Source: Mactra quadrangularis (Eukaryota; Mollusca; Bivalvia; Venerida; Mactridae). From it: a DNA stretch of 64,000 nt. The notes under the pieces were generated by a model. That model saw only the letters and a program-made list of their open reading frames with translations. It had not been told where the DNA came from and did no database searches. Where the stretch lies: positions 65,057,872 through 65,121,871 of the forward strand of contig CM046301.1 in the NCBI GenBank assembly GCA_025267735.1, written 5' to 3'. This document shows positions 24,508-36,619 of this stretch, one piece after another (the stretch's first letter is position 1; the number at the start of each line of letters is the position of its first letter). A program made the position numbers and the translations under genes.

Positions 24508-25557
24508 AATACAATACAATACAAATTCTTTTATTCTCTCATTTCACATATACATGAATAAATGAGGTACATAAATAGATATAAATATTTTTACGAGGCA
24601 CATGGTAAGGATAGAAGTACAGGTATAAATCAACAATGTTACATAATTATAAAGTATAAATAAATGAAACCAAATAGGGTACCATTCTCGCTCCCAGAGA
24701 CTATCAAGACTCTCGATACTAGATCGAGAATCTTGATAACCTCGGGGTACGAGAATATTAGGGTAGCAATCAGGAACTAATTTAATAAGTTATGTATTTA
24801 TATATATATGTATTGGTGTCCTCTTAAGGGCACCGGAGAGTCATAATGATATAATGGTACATTAAAATTATGTTATACAATTAGTAAATATTATTAGCTA
24901 AAACTAAGAATGTTATACATATAAGCAGTTCTTTATCATAAAGATGATAAAATTATCTTAAGGAGTTTACACACATTGTTAAACTGTTGGGTTGATGAAT
25001 TATTGAATAATTGATATAATTTGTACGTATTTGGACGTCTTATGAAATACGGTTTCAGAAGTAGTTTTCTATCGTTTACAAATAAACTACACTCAAAGAG
25101 ATAATGATATTCATCACCAAGTATATTGCAGGTACTACATAAACGTTGGTTATAAGGCAAACCATGCCAACTGCCTGTTTCAATGGGTAGTTTATGGTTG
25201 CGTGTTCTAAATTTGATGATGTAAGGTAGAAGAGTTTTGGGTATTTTGTTCAGATATTTTTCAAAGCCAAAAGATGTTTTAATTACTTTGTAAAACTGGC
25301 AACTATTAGAGTTTTCAATACTTGAAAACCATTCATTTATAAACAAATCCCTCAGTTTTTGTTTTATAGCTAGTTTTAACCATTTGTCGTTAGTCACAGA
25401 CTGGGTATTCCATATGTCTGGGAAACCACATTTATTGATAATGGCTTTTACCTTGTAAATCCAAGGAAAATTCTTTTTTTGTGTGGATACATTTAAATTA
25501 AGGAATGATTTATGCATAATACTATAAATAATGGAGGATAACTTTGAAGGAACAGAA
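24508..25557 (-). mobile_element. 5'-truncated LINE inserted in the satellite
   Basis: The minus-strand 3' end carries the short repeated tail TTGTATTGTATTGTATT next to the satellite break 'gggtgaatttac'. The other break is at 'gaatag' before 'cagaaggatgtcactc'. About 150 bp of satellite expected between these points is absent, so insertion came with a target deletion or a later rearrangement. The element holds the last part of a LINE ORF2 and about 410 bp of 3' UTR. Confidence 0.75.
24936..25557 (-). pseudogene. LINE ORF2 C-terminal fragment
   Basis: About 207 residues remain open from the truncation point to the stop. Features match the C-terminus of CR1/L2-like LINE ORF2 proteins from invertebrates: 'PYIIKFRTRNHKLPIETG', then a zinc-knuckle-like 'CSTCNILGDEYHYLFEC', then 'RRPNTYKLYQLF'. 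The RT and endonuclease domains are missing, and the first few codons of the open frame come from the flanking satellite. It is a dead 5'-truncated copy. Confidence 0.75.
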
Positions 25558-26130
25558 TAGCAGAAGGATGTCACTCAAACCGAAATGTACGTCCGAAAAT
25601 AGGGCTACTTTATACACTCGACTTGTTGTTATTCTTTTACAAAAATTCAAAACCGACCTGTCTAAACCCTTTTCTATGTATAAGCTTTAAAATGATGCAT
25701 AATATCGCATATTTTGTCTTAATTGTGGCTTAAAATAAGACTCGGTAAATAGCATGTATTGGCACTTTTTTAATGAAAATATCGAACCGAACTTCCGCAC
25801 TGAGAATTTTCGTACTCGATATATTAACGTATAATTTGTCGCAATTAAATAGAGTTTATCGCACATCTATATACCAGATTAAAGCTTGTTCTATATAAAA
25901 TTTGATTTTGTGAACAGATAGATGAAATGATTAATAAAACATGTGTTAAATAACAGCAGAAGGATGTCAGTCGAACACAAAATTCACATTCGAAATGGGC
26001 CTGTTTTGTTTACTCACCAGGCCCTTATTCTTTATTTACTGTTCAAAATGTACTCATCAAAACATTTTCATAACTATCAGCTTTAAAATGATGCATAATA
26101 TCACATGTTTTGCTTAAATTGAGGCTTGAA
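25558..26130 (+). repeat. Satellite array, last right-hand units
   Basis: The satellite resumes after the LINE with 'cagaaggatgtcactcaaac' and ends near 26130, where only the CAGAAGGAT-type words continue. Confidence 0.85.
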
Positions 26131-26664
26131 ATTATAATTCAATTATTCTGCCAACAGACGTGGCAGAAAGATTGATTCTGTTCTTGATTAATCCTTCTGC
26201 CAGCAGACACATCTTTCTGTTATTATTAAATCTTTCTGCCAACAGACACATCTTTCTGTTATAATTCAATCCTTCTGCCAGCAGACCCAGCAGAAAGATT
26301 GATCCTTCTGCTGTAAATGTATCCTTCTGCCAGCAGACACAGCAGAAGGATCGTTCCTTCTGCTGTAGATTTATCCTTCTGCCAGCAGACACAGCAGAAG
26401 GATCGTTCCTTCTGCTGTGTCTGCTGTGTCTGCTGAGTCTGCCAACTTTACGTTCATTCTTTCTGTTATAATTCAATCCTTCTGCCAGCAGACCCAGCAG
26501 AAAGATTGATCCTTCTGCTGTAAATGTATCCTTCTGCCAGCAGACACAGCAGAAGGATCGTTCCTTCTGCTGTAGATTTATCCTTCTGCCAGCAGACACA
26601 GCAGAAGGATCGTTCCTTCTGCTGTGTCTGCTGTGTCTGCTGAGTCTGCCAACTTTACGTTCAT
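26131..26664. repeat. Cluster of CAGCAGAAGGAT words with a 207-bp tandem duplication
   Basis: Many forward and reverse copies of 'cagcagaaggat', 'cagcagaaagat' and 'ccttctgccagcagac' form many potential hairpins. The block 26251-26457 is repeated almost exactly at 26458-26664. The 155-residue open frame on minus is an artefact of the repeat. The same word occurs once in every half-unit of the neighbouring satellite. Confidence 0.85.
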
Positions 26665-27219
26665 TATAAAAATTATGTTGTTGTTTTTTCGAAAAAGGTT
26701 AGGGTATAAAGAGGTGAAAATCGGACTTAAAATGGAAATGATATTGAAGTTGTCGACTGTTTTAACTATCTTAGAACATTATTCAATTAATCTTAAGTTT
26801 TCATGTCAGTTGTTTAATTCATTTGTTTTGTCAATCTTAAACTATTCCTCTATTTTGCAATCTGACCTTATCATTACTTTTCATGTTAACCAACAGTCTT
26901 CGTAGAAATTGGACTTTCAACCTAAAAGAAATGTAACAGTAACATAATTATGACTTTAAATATGTCTGGAATACCCACTTTCTATAAATTTTAAATCGTT
27001 CATGAACCCGAATTGAAATAATTATTATAAAACGAAATGTAATAAAGTATCTAGTTGTATTATTTTTAGTATAAAATATAGTTATAGATACTTTAAATTT
27101 GTATTTGTTTTGAAAGAATGTAATGTTTAACATGTTTAACTAGCAAAAGTTAAATGTCCAATTAGACAAATTACTAACATTTCGTCATGTTCAATTGAAG
27201 ATTTCTACAGAAAAACAAA
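26665..27219. other. Intergenic, nothing recognised
   Basis: AT-rich sequence with short chance ORFs only. Confidence 0.5.
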
Positions 27220-27408
27220 TTGTAATATTTTATTGCAAAACGAGTTATTACAAAAAAGGTTGAACATACCAACCCGTTCTTTAAAAAAAACTTTTATACT
27301 GAAATTAATACAACTAGACACTTAATTACATTTCGGTATTTTATAACAAAACGGGTTGGTATGTTCAGCCACTTTTGTAATAATCCGTTTTGTAATAAAT
27401 ATTACAAT
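27220..27408. mobile_element. MITE with long inverted ends
   Basis: The left end ('ttgtaatattttattgcaaa', 'ttgaacataccaacccgtt') is repeated inverted at the right ('aacgggttggtatgttcagc', 'ttttgtaataaatattacaa'). The arms are about 60 bp and the loop about 70 bp. No coding capacity. The superfamily cannot be told. Confidence 0.65.
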
Positions 27409-27478
27409 TCGGGTTTTTATTACAAAACGGGTTGTAACAAATGTGTCATTGATACTTTAATCCAAGATTGGGATTTAC

Positions 27479-27815
27479 TATCATATGCTCAAGGAGTTAA
27501 CAGCACAGACTGGTCAGAGACACTGTGTGTTAGTTCGTTTGGTCATGTCGTGCTCCATTCTTGTAGTTGGCAGTCACATTGGCTTGTCTCAAGTTTGCTG
27601 GTACATGTACCATACCTTCACTTGGCGAATATTAGAAAATCATGGTCAGAATTGGAGCCAGTTGTTCAGCACAGTCTTTCAGATTTCTAGTTGATATATT
27701 GTCAGGACCCGAAGCCTTTTTCGGCTTGAAATTATGTAGTAGCTTCAGTATGCCTTCTTTCTGCATCACAATAGTCTGCATGACAAGGTATGATGTTCCT
27801 GATGGACTAGGTGTT
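27479..27815 (-). pseudogene. LINE reverse transcriptase N-terminal fragment
   Basis: One uninterrupted minus frame, broken by three stop codons, reads like the start of the RT domain of Jockey-type LINEs. It has 'ILKLLHNFKPKKASGPDNIS', then 'LKDCAEQLAPILTMIF', 'LRQANVTANYKNGARHD', and 'HTVSLTSLCC' followed by 'LLEHMI'. The family pattern is KAxGPDxI...LAPxLTxIF...W..A.V.PIFKKG...RPVSLTS. No other part of the element is adjacent. Confidence 0.8.
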
Positions 27816-28727
27816 CTGTTTTATGGTATACAACACAAATTGAGAAACAAGACAAATTTGTACAATTTATTATGAGCTGGTGATTGTTGTCTATGAACGA
27901 GATCAAGGTAACAATGTAGAATATGTTTGCTTCAACCTTTTGTTCTAATTCTTATCTAAATGTTTCAAACGTGTTCTGTATGATAATGTGACCTAACATT
28001 AGAAAGGTTTGTCATTAAAGAGCACACTTTAAAGCGTGCACTAGTTGTGGCGTAGACCTATCACCATTTCACATGTTGCTACTCTGACCAGTATTTCGTA
28101 ATCTCTGGTTCACTAGGGCACCGACAGTAACATTGAGGATTAAGTAAATTAACCACGCTTAGTATATTCAAGAGTAGTCGACCGTCGTGGCGTAGCATTA
28201 TCTACAATTGGTTGTCATCTGTTTGTGAATGAGTGAATGCTTAATGTATTCTGTTTTAAGAGCGTTTGGCATTTGTTTCTCGATACTGTTTATCGTAGGA
28301 TGTTATATGATATAATCTACGTTATAGACTATATCCAGAATTCAAATATTTCGGTCTTTTCCGGTGGTACAAACAAACTTTCACCGTCACAACCAAAATA
28401 TATTTACAAAGAACAATAGGAATTAATCCTTTTACCGTGCCTTTCAGTAATAATGTGTAACAAACTTTGTTTGTACTGCCTGTGCATAGACCGAATACCA
28501 TAAATTTGAGTTCCGAATTAGGTCTACGTGTATTAGGAATACTCGCTGTCAACATTTTTGTAGTCGTCAGCGTCGTTGGCGTGAAACGATGGTTTCATCA
28601 TCATGAGGAGAGAGAGATACTTCTCACATCAACTTCTGTACGTCCCTCATACGTGCAGATATAATGTACCATGGCAATCTTGAAAGTTTACTACTTTCCT
28701 ACTGATACAAACTTTTAATATTTACAA
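27816..28727. other. Intergenic, nothing recognised
   Basis: No gene or clear repeat found. The overlapping ORFs at 28237-28664 show no domain or codon pattern that I trust. Confidence 0.4.
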
Positions 28728-28736
28728 CAAGAGCAG

Positions 28737-28798
28737 CATTCGGAACTCCTCGGCCATTCGCTATTATTCATTTATGAAAGGTCGAGGTGTTCCGAATG
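28737..28798. mobile_element. 62-bp hairpin with 9-bp direct repeats
   Basis: The ends 'cattcggaactcctcggcc' and 'ggtcgaggtgttccgaatg' are inverted copies. The flanks 28728-28736 and 28799-28807 are both 'caagagcag', like a target-site duplication. It looks like a minimal MITE. Confidence 0.6.
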
Positions 28799-28879
28799 CA
28801 AGAGCAGTCCACGGACAGCGCTCTCGATTATTCGGGGTGTTCGTGTTAACAACAGCAACAACCAGTCATAAGTCAGTCT

Positions 28880-29170
28880 AAAGTAATGGTATTTGACCTG
28901 CCATGGTAACCCCGTAGACATGTCATGTGTGAAGTTTCAAGTAAGTCCTTCAGTAGTTTCAAAGATAAAATGTTGCACCAAAAAACTTAACCAAGAAATT
29001 TCTAAGTATAAAAAGGGCCATAATCCAGTCAATAGTCATACTAGATTTATAAAACTTGGTATTTGACCTTCAATGGTAACCCCGTAGATATGTGTGAAGT
29101 TTCAAATATATCCCTTCAGTAGTTTCTAAGATAAAATGTTGCACCAAAAGACTTAACCAAGAAGTGTTAC
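28880..29170 (+). repeat. Dispersed repeat, two adjacent partial copies
   Basis: 'ggtatttgacct...atggtaaccccgtaga' through 'agataaaatgttgcacc' and 'cttaaccaag' occurs at about 28887-28996 and again at about 29059-29163. A third, diverged copy is at 55131-55250. It is non-coding. Confidence 0.6.
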
Positions 29171-29517
29171 GACGCCACCGCCGACACACAACTGAGTAGG
29201 ATAGCCCCATTAATCTTCGAATAGTCGAGCTAAAAATTACCCTGTTTTCGTGTTGTATATCATTTAAATTTACATTGTTTAATTCATTGGAAACTAAATT
29301 GTTTTTCATCGTTTCTAAACTTTTATTAGTTCACTCTTTGTGGCACATTGAAGTTTCAATGAGTGGTATTTTTATGATGTCAAGACTGGGTCCTGTAAAG
29401 TTAAATATGGGATAAAAATGATATTTGTGTATTTTTCCGCTAAATTTTGAATGACATGTAGATTTGAAACTGTCTGTCCATGACTTACAACCCATTGAGT
29501 TTAAATGTTTATCACAT

Positions 29518-29808
29518 ATTTTTTTTTACTGGATTTAACGCCTTGTCAACACAATTTAGGTTATTTTACGGCGTCCAGCGCACCTAACCTAGCTTTCCTG
29601 GACCATTGTCTATATAAACAAGTACTCACCTACCCTTCCCCAAGGCCGGAAACTTCTCCATATTATCTAATCAATGGAGGAAAATCGACATTATTGTCAA
29701 ATTTTCATGGAAGGGTATAACCTCCCCAGGTGGGATTCGAACCCGCACCCCTTCAGGCACGAGATTTCAAATCCCGGGGCGCTACCAACTGCGCTATCAA
29801 CCCGGATT
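29518..29808 (-). mobile_element. Full-length tRNA-derived SINE (family A)
   Basis: On minus it starts with a tRNA-like head: box A 'tagcgcagttgg' and box B 'GGTTCGAATCC'. A body follows, ending 'ggcgttaaatccag' and an A-rich tail. Exact 10-bp direct repeats 'tttatcacat' (29508-29517 and 29809-29818) flank it, showing retrotransposition. It is not a functional tRNA gene, because the anticodon arm is mispaired and a long body is attached. Confidence 0.8.
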
Positions 29809-29818
29809 TTTATCACAT

Positions 29819-31099
29819 GTAGTCGAGTCTATAGATCTTACATAAAGAACTAGGAAGGTATTATCAAAAACCTTACGATGATTTAGCATTACCTTAAAGT
29901 GTGGTTCATGGTCGTAAAATCTCTGATAATACAGGCCCTAGTACTTTTATTAAACAATGTATATTACTGTTCAAGGATATATGACAGTCTCAATCATTGT
30001 TTCAGGAATGTGACATTTATTTTGAAAAATGAAAATAGTGATTTTTTGTTAATGAAATTATTTTGTTATTTATATTATTTATAAATGATTCTTTTTGTTA
30101 ATCCAATTATGTGCAATATGCTTTAATATAAAAGAATAAATAGTCCAATGAAATTCAAGCATTAAGAATTCCATTTTTTTCTGCATGTATCTAGAACATT
30201 GATATTGTTGTTAAGTCTCATTTTATTTGGATTTTTATCGTTATCAATACTTATTTTTATCGCCGTTTCTGAATGGCGATATACACAATTATCAAGATTT
30301 GAGCATTTTGAATTCGACACCGGTTGCCTACAGCCAATCAAAACGATGCATTTGAGGTCACATGATGAAAAAATGGACGTCGAAAAGTCAAATTAGGGGT
30401 GCATGAATGGACTCTTCGACGCCATGTTTTGTCGGGTTACCTGTTTGTATACCAGACAATACAATGTTATCAATGTATGAACAAATACCAGTTTCAAGGA
30501 AAAATGCAAAACTAGTTGTAACATATCTATGTTTTTTAAAACTCGCATTTCTTGAAAAAATGCTAAATTATCTTACATATTTTCGGGCAAGTCTTTTAAT
30601 ACATATCGAGAACGTTCGATTACCGGGGTAGCTGCTGGAATTTGGGCAGAACATGTTCTAAAAAGAATACTTCTGTGTGTTAAGAAATTTATTATAGTTT
30701 CTAAGTGATGAAATAGACACAAAAAAGGCTAAATTCTATAATAAAAAGCTATTTCATGTGCACAATTGGAAAATGTCAAGGACAGCGTTTGTTCATTCGA
30801 TGTATTTTTATCAGTCCGGAATGTTCCCCACAATGAAACAAACACGGCTGAATTCCAGGAATTCTATAAATTGACATGTGACGGTCTAAACCGCTGACAC
30901 ATATTGCTTGAATATTTTACTTAAGGAGAACATGTCATACTGGGCTAAATGGCGATTAGAAGCATCTTTGGAAATGCTAATACTTATGTTATATGTACAA
31001 TGGCCGACTTGCCTTAACTTTTACCAGCAGTCTTGCTTACCCTTTCAACAAGAAGTGGATACTTTTTCCCTCTATTGTAGCAAATTAAATATCAACTGT
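29819..31099. other. Intergenic, nothing recognised
   Basis: AT-rich. ORFs at 30199-30396 and 30407-30631 have no supporting features. Confidence 0.4.
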
Positions 31100-31185
31100 T
31101 CAGGGTATAATCTGCTACAACTGGGGATCAAACCCAATACCTCTGGATTCAAAATCTTTACCACCTCAATACAGCCACACAGTCA
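31100..31185 (-). repeat. SINE family A remnant
   Basis: 'gggtataatctgct...ggggatcaaacccaa' followed by 'ggattcaaaatctttaccac' is a diverged head of the SINE seen at 29518-29808. Confidence 0.45.
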
Positions 31186-31361
31186 ATTACTGATGTGTTA
31201 CTTATCTGGTATATATGGTAATACTTTCATGACCATTAATTCTTTTACTTTTTACTTTCTCTTACTTTGGAGTTTATTATAATCAGACTGCATGTACCAC
31301 TTACATTCAGTTTTTGAATTAATGTTATCTTAAAAATATCTTGGACTGAGAGAATTATCTG

Positions 31362-31590
31362 GTAGGAGCAGTGGTCCAGTGGAAGGGTGTGCGCTTAGGG
31401 ATTGAAAGGTCCCAGGTTTGAAAACTACTAGCAGCAATGCTAATTTCCTAGAGCAAGAAATTTACCACAGATGTTCCACTCCATTGAAGTGTAAATGGGT
31501 TCTGTGCGAGATCACCAAGCTTGCTAGAAGGTTGTTTCAATGATCAGGGGTTATTAAGTCAGCTGAACATGACATTGTTGCAACAGTGTT
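31362..31590 (+). mobile_element. tRNA-derived SINE (family B)
   Basis: Begins 'gagcagtggtccagtgg', then 'aggtcccaggtttga' (degenerate box B), 'gcaagaaatttacc', 'gtaaatgggt' and 'gtcagctgaacatg'. The same series occurs at 39952-40150 and, interrupted, at 51556-51965. Confidence 0.65.
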
Positions 31591-32359
31591 CAAGATTATT
31601 ATCAAGACATTCGTTTCATGGTTTAGCATGTTTTTTATTATACATGTAGTATTTTCTTGCAAAGAACAGAAGTTAACACTGGATAATCTCAGGAATAATG
31701 GCTTGGTAAAATGTCCACTTGATATGACTATGACAGTTGAAAAGAGGCAGAAAAAACAATCCATTCTCAACAAAAATAAAGTAATGCTTAACGTTTTATT
31801 CATTTATTACATACAGAACAAAATACTGATCAACTCAACAAAATTTGCATCAGTTCTTGACAGATATAACTAACATACAAAACAAAAAAATGCTGTAACT
31901 TAATTTTTTCTGACTTTAAACCAGATTTTCTTGCTTACTACTTGTACACATAATAATTTTCAGTTTAAGAAAGGAAATGCAAGGAATGACAGTGTAGTTA
32001 ATGTGCTTATTGAAAGTCAAATAGCAGAAACAGTGTACGACAACATTTGTTAAGCAATCAATCTATAGTATTTTGTTCAGCAATACACAATACATTTTGT
32101 ATTTTGGTTATCCAGAACTTGAAGAAATAGGATGAAAACTCTGAAAACAATTTATTGAAAAATCTAAGTCTTCGACTTGTTTTATTAAGAATTTTGCGTC
32201 ATTTAGAATTTTGTTTCATTAAAAATTTTGCGTCAAAGACAACAATCATAGAACCAGACTGCCAGCAATCGGCATTATGTGATCATACATGATTCAAATT
32301 TAATAAGCATTTGAATATACTAGTACCATTATGTTTATAAATACAGAATTTACTTCTTA

Positions 32360-32605
32360 ATATCCCTTATGTATAGAGGAAGATTGCCACTAATGTCAAG
32401 TTTTCAAGGAAGGGTATAACCAACCAGGATGGGACTTCAGGTGCCAGACACAAATTTTTCTTACTATAGTATTCTCTATATACATTTGTATACTATAATG
32501 AGCAAAATTTGTGTCAGGCACCTGTGGGTGGGATTCAAAATTTGGATCCCTGTCAGGACACTACATTTGAAATCTTGGCATGCTAACAATAGCAATACAG
32601 ACCTT
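32360..32605 (-). repeat. SINE family A copy, interrupted
   Basis: 'aagggtataacc' and later 'ggtgggattcaaaatttgga' and 'catttgaaatcttggcatgc' match the SINE A body and head, split by the small MITE at 32438-32523. Confidence 0.55.
32438..32523. mobile_element. 86-bp MITE nested in a SINE
   Basis: The ends 'caggtgccagacacaaattt' and 'aaatttgtgtcaggcacctg' are inverted copies around a short AT-rich loop. The CAGGTGCC/GGCACCTG ends resemble hAT-type termini. Confidence 0.6.
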
Positions 32606-33239
32606 GGTTTGTGTACTAGATCTATAGATGGACATATCTAAAATATCACCTTTTGTACATTGGCTCAAACCTTCTTAGGTTCACTTAAAAACTTAAAAAT
32701 AAAGTTGGGTAATAATTGCACTGTTTCATAAGTGTTAACCTTATATTCTTCACTTAACGGATAACCATTATGTTAAACAAATTAATTGAATGTATAAAAA
32801 TCTTAGATTTCAATCTTTTAAGCCAACAATATGATTTTAACAAAAAATAGTTATGCTTATAAAAAGTGTCAAAGTTCTGATACAATTAACAATTGGTCTT
32901 GAAGTATGTAGCTACAATGAAGAAAGAACTATCGACATATAGCTATTTACCATCAGAGTTTAATAAAGTAATCATAAATTAACATTATCACATGTATATA
33001 TTAATCAATATTCAGCTTCAGAATTGGTCCTCATCTTTCATGGTTAAGGACTGAAAATGGTGATTTCTCAGAAAACACATAGTATCAAGAAATGAACATT
33101 TAATACTTAGCTTAGGCTTGAAAACTAGCAGGTCAGAACGAACCAATTCATACTAAACTCCTAGTAGCCATCTTTTAATCTATAGACCCAATTCAAAATA
33201 ACACAAGAAAAATTGTTTTTCATCATTATCCGAAGCATT

Positions 33240-33400
33240 ATCCAGACTGTAGAAGCAGTATTCAATATGTCATGGGTTTGAATCCAACCAGAGGCACTGT
33301 TAATTTCTTTGAGCAAAAAATTTACCTGCAATGCTTTATTCTACACAGAGAGAATAGGTATAGTTAGGGTCACAGCATCAAGAATGTAATGTAGACTGAG
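33240..33400 (+). repeat. SINE family B remnant
   Basis: 'gtcatgggtttgaatccaac' and 'gagcaaaaaatttacctgc' follow the order of family B, but the copy is diverged. Confidence 0.4.
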
Positions 33401-35619
33401 CATATTTATGGCAACAGACATTAAACTTTGCTATTAAAACTTCAAAATGGGGTGGCCTTTGAGCAACTAACGCTTTTTCTATGAATTAATTAAGTTATAC
33501 AGGATAAACTGCTAATTTTGCAGACTGATAGTTTCCAACACAATTATCTTACTTTTATAATGTATTAAAAACATTAAATGTAACATATAAGACATAACAG
33601 GTGTTAAGAAAATATGACAGTAACATTTAAAAAAAAGCATCAACAAGATACAAAGAATGTTGGCTTCTCACCACAAGTTTAACATTGGAAACAAGAATTA
33701 GAGGAACAATGTAATTAAAAGACAATGCAACATGTGACAGAAAATCTGTTGTGGTAGGAATCATTTATTATGAATAACTTAGGAAAATATAACAGTTTAT
33801 CTTACAAGTTCTGCAACTCTAACAAATCAAATAAACCCCACCAAAGGGCCAATAAAAAACCAACAGGTGTATCTAACCAACAATTCATTAAAATAGGGAT
33901 CCAGAGACAAACAAATGTCTTTTTGAGTCCTGTTTCAATTTTGTGTCTAATACGGCAAAGTTTTGCAAAGATGACTCCCTGCTTTGGTGCCATATCATGT
34001 GACTTTTGACAATTTTAAAGTCTCAAATGCTTAATTTGAGAACAAAAAATACCTTTATATTAAGACCACTATTTAGACCATCATTATGTATCATCATCAT
34101 AAATTTACTGTATATTGAAAGAAAAAAAACAGTAGAAATGGGGTCTAGATTCTCCATAGCTAAAAAATTTAAATTTTAGAATTATCACAATCTAGAGACA
34201 TATTCTATTGGAGCATGGATGTCACTTGGTAAATTTTTACGTTATACATAAAATTTATATAACAACATCATAGCCAACACATATGATAAAACAGTCAACT
34301 TATTTCAAGTTTAATATAGCACTTGTATATACATCATACTGTTAGGTGCAGTTTTAGTGTTCAAGTCACAATATATACCATACTGTTAGATGCCATCTTT
34401 GTTTTACTAACAAGTCACAAGATCACTATAAATAAACTGAGCTTTTTGATTCACTAACATGATTTAAGATAATTCTTAAGTCTCTTCCATTTTGATACAG
34501 TAATAAAACCAAGTCAAATTCTTAAGGTGGTGCAGCAAGTTGGTGTTGTTTAACAACAGATATATATATACTGCAATATTAAAATTACCATAAAAATACC
34601 AGCAAGCACTAAATACAGGTGTATTTTTATAAGCACTAAGTGAATTTTGGTGTCAATAATTTTGAAGAAATAATTTCAAATTAAGCACACACATTTTGAA
34701 GTCTGTTTCAATAACAGGATAATTTAAGCCATGTATGGTCTAGTAAAAATCAATATTAAACAAGAAAATTCAAACTTGCATAAGTGTTAAAAACTATTAA
34801 TCAACTTCAAATGAGAAAAAATCATAAAAAACCTTAAACAAGAACCATAAAATGATTCATTCAGAATTTCAAAGTAACATCTAGTGACAAGTTTATACTA
34901 ACAATTTCAACAATCTATATACATGTACAAGTTAACATGACAGAAACTTGATAAAAAAGCTTCCACAAAATCTCCACATTCTTGTTCACAGTTGTTTTCA
35001 TATTGAAGTATTAGAACTTCAGTGGGTTTAAAAATCAGAATTAATTGGTAATAATTCTCACCAATCCTTTCTCAATCCCAAGTCAGAGATACTAGTGACA
35101 GTTTCACAAGTTTACTTTCTATACCAAATAAATGTCAATATTCTACAATATGCAACACACTTATATTGTATAATACTTTAGATATCTGCCATTGAATTAT
35201 CTCTATCATACAACTACATTATTTCCCCCCCAAATGTATTACACACTAATATTTCTGTCCACAGGGGAAATTTTGAACATGATACATAGTCATATTTCAA
35301 ACAAAAACGTGCCTTTAATATTAAACACCTGTTTTTAACAACTTCATTGTATCTGCTTACTACATACTGAATAATTAATTTTTATTTTATTATTAACTGT
35401 TTAAACCTAACACATGTAGATAACCTACTTTCATTCACAATGCATCAGTATACATGTTAAAATTTTAAATCCACACAATGGCACTACTATACAAAAGTCA
35501 CAACGGAACTACAAGTAATTCACTGAAATAGTCCAATTGTTCAAGAACATCATCTGAAGGAACATTCTAAATAAACTCAGTTGATAGTACATAAGTCGAA
35601 AAGATAAAGTTTTCACAGT

Positions 35620-35860
35620 CCCATCAATGTTCATGTTGTCTAAAAAACCTCACTCCTAGAGTCCTACGTCTGTACCAGAAGTCTAAAAGAAAGCACTCCA
35701 CAGTCCAACCTCCATTTATATATAGTCTAAATAACAACATTCTTAATTTCTTAGAATCCCACATCTGTACATGAAATCTAGAAGAAAGAACTCCACAGTG
35801 CCACCTCCGTTCATGTAGTCTAAATAACAACGTTCGTAGGATCTCACATTGGTTCATGAA
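35620..35860. repeat. About 90-bp tandem repeat, 2.5 copies
   Basis: 'gtctaaa' followed by 'cctacgtctgtac/cccacatctgtac' and 'agaaag.actccacagt' recurs at 35638, 35725 and 35818. The ORF over it is a by-product. If transcribed, it lies in the ZC3H14 3' UTR. Confidence 0.6.
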
Positions 35861-36573
35861 ATCCAGCAGACATCTCTCTCAGCCTCATCTCATTGAGTAG
35901 AACAGTCCATGGTTGATAGTAACACATGAAGGATAGTCTCACCAATCATCAAGATTTTCAACAAACAATAGAAATAAATAAGAGTCAGAACCATAGTACT
36001 GTAGATTCTAGATTCATTTATTAGTTTATAGCTTATTTAAAAAACACAGACAAGATTTGGTTTACAAAAAGTAGATCTACTTACTCAACTTATAGAAAAG
36101 AAGACAAAAACTAGACTTGCATGTCAGTAGAACATTAAATAAAACACAAATGACCATTTGTATTTGTTGTATCATGAATAAAGACAATTAAATTACAGTT
36201 CATGATTAAAAGATGTTTTAAAATAGCCAAATAATATATAAATACATCAATATAACCAACACTTATGTAAAAAAAAAGACTTTAAATTTTAAGAGATGCA
36301 ATGAGTAATTTATTTAACTAACAAATTGTCACTAACTCACTTGAAATACTGTTTAATTTCTGTGACTTACAACACAGAAAATCAAAATTGAAATGTTAAG
36401 AAAAGTAAATAATTTTGAAAAATAAAATGTATGTAGTGTAAAAGAAAGAATTAAAATCTACAGTACAGCAAGCTCATAACTCCTACATATATCCCCAACA
36501 CTTCAACTCTTTATGTGGTCTCCATAGAATTGATTCCTGAAATTCTTCTCATTTTAAAGATGTTTCCAACAAT

Positions 36574-36619
36574 CTATTTTCCTGCCTCAGTAGTAGCAGC
36601 CGGCTTTGTTGGGGCAGTA
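36574..36619 (-). CDS. ZC3H14: ZC3H14 exon 19 (stop)
   Basis: 46 nt, encoding STAPTKPAATTEAGK and TAG. Acceptor TTACAG. Low-complexity tail, so the call rests on splice phase and position. Confidence 0.8.

Larger units (their letters stand above)
31591..36573 (-). other. Downstream region of ZC3H14, probable long 3' UTR plus intergenic DNA
   Basis: No coding exon is recognisable. The region holds a SINE A copy with a nested MITE, a SINE B remnant and a tandem repeat. Several TTTATT words (AATAAA on minus) occur, for example near 31797, so transcript ends cannot be fixed from sequence. I infer that at least the part next to 36574 is ZC3H14 3' UTR. Confidence 0.4.

Noticed and set aside
26132..26599. 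155-residue ORF with repeated Cys/Trp motifs
   Set aside because: It is the translation of the CAGCAGAAGGAT word cluster and its 207-bp duplication.
26251..26664. CRISPR-like array
   Set aside because: Repeats are not evenly spaced with unique spacers, and this is animal DNA.
28237..28664. Possible small membrane protein genes
   Set aside because: Overlapping short ORFs on both strands without splice sites, homology or codon bias that I can see.
29723..29808. tRNA gene
   Set aside because: Box A and box B are present, but the sequence is the head of a SINE with a body, an A-rich tail and target duplications.
33770..34009. 79-residue ORF and its antisense partner
   Set aside because: No domain, lies in the presumed 3' UTR/intergenic region; chance ORF in AT-rich sequence.
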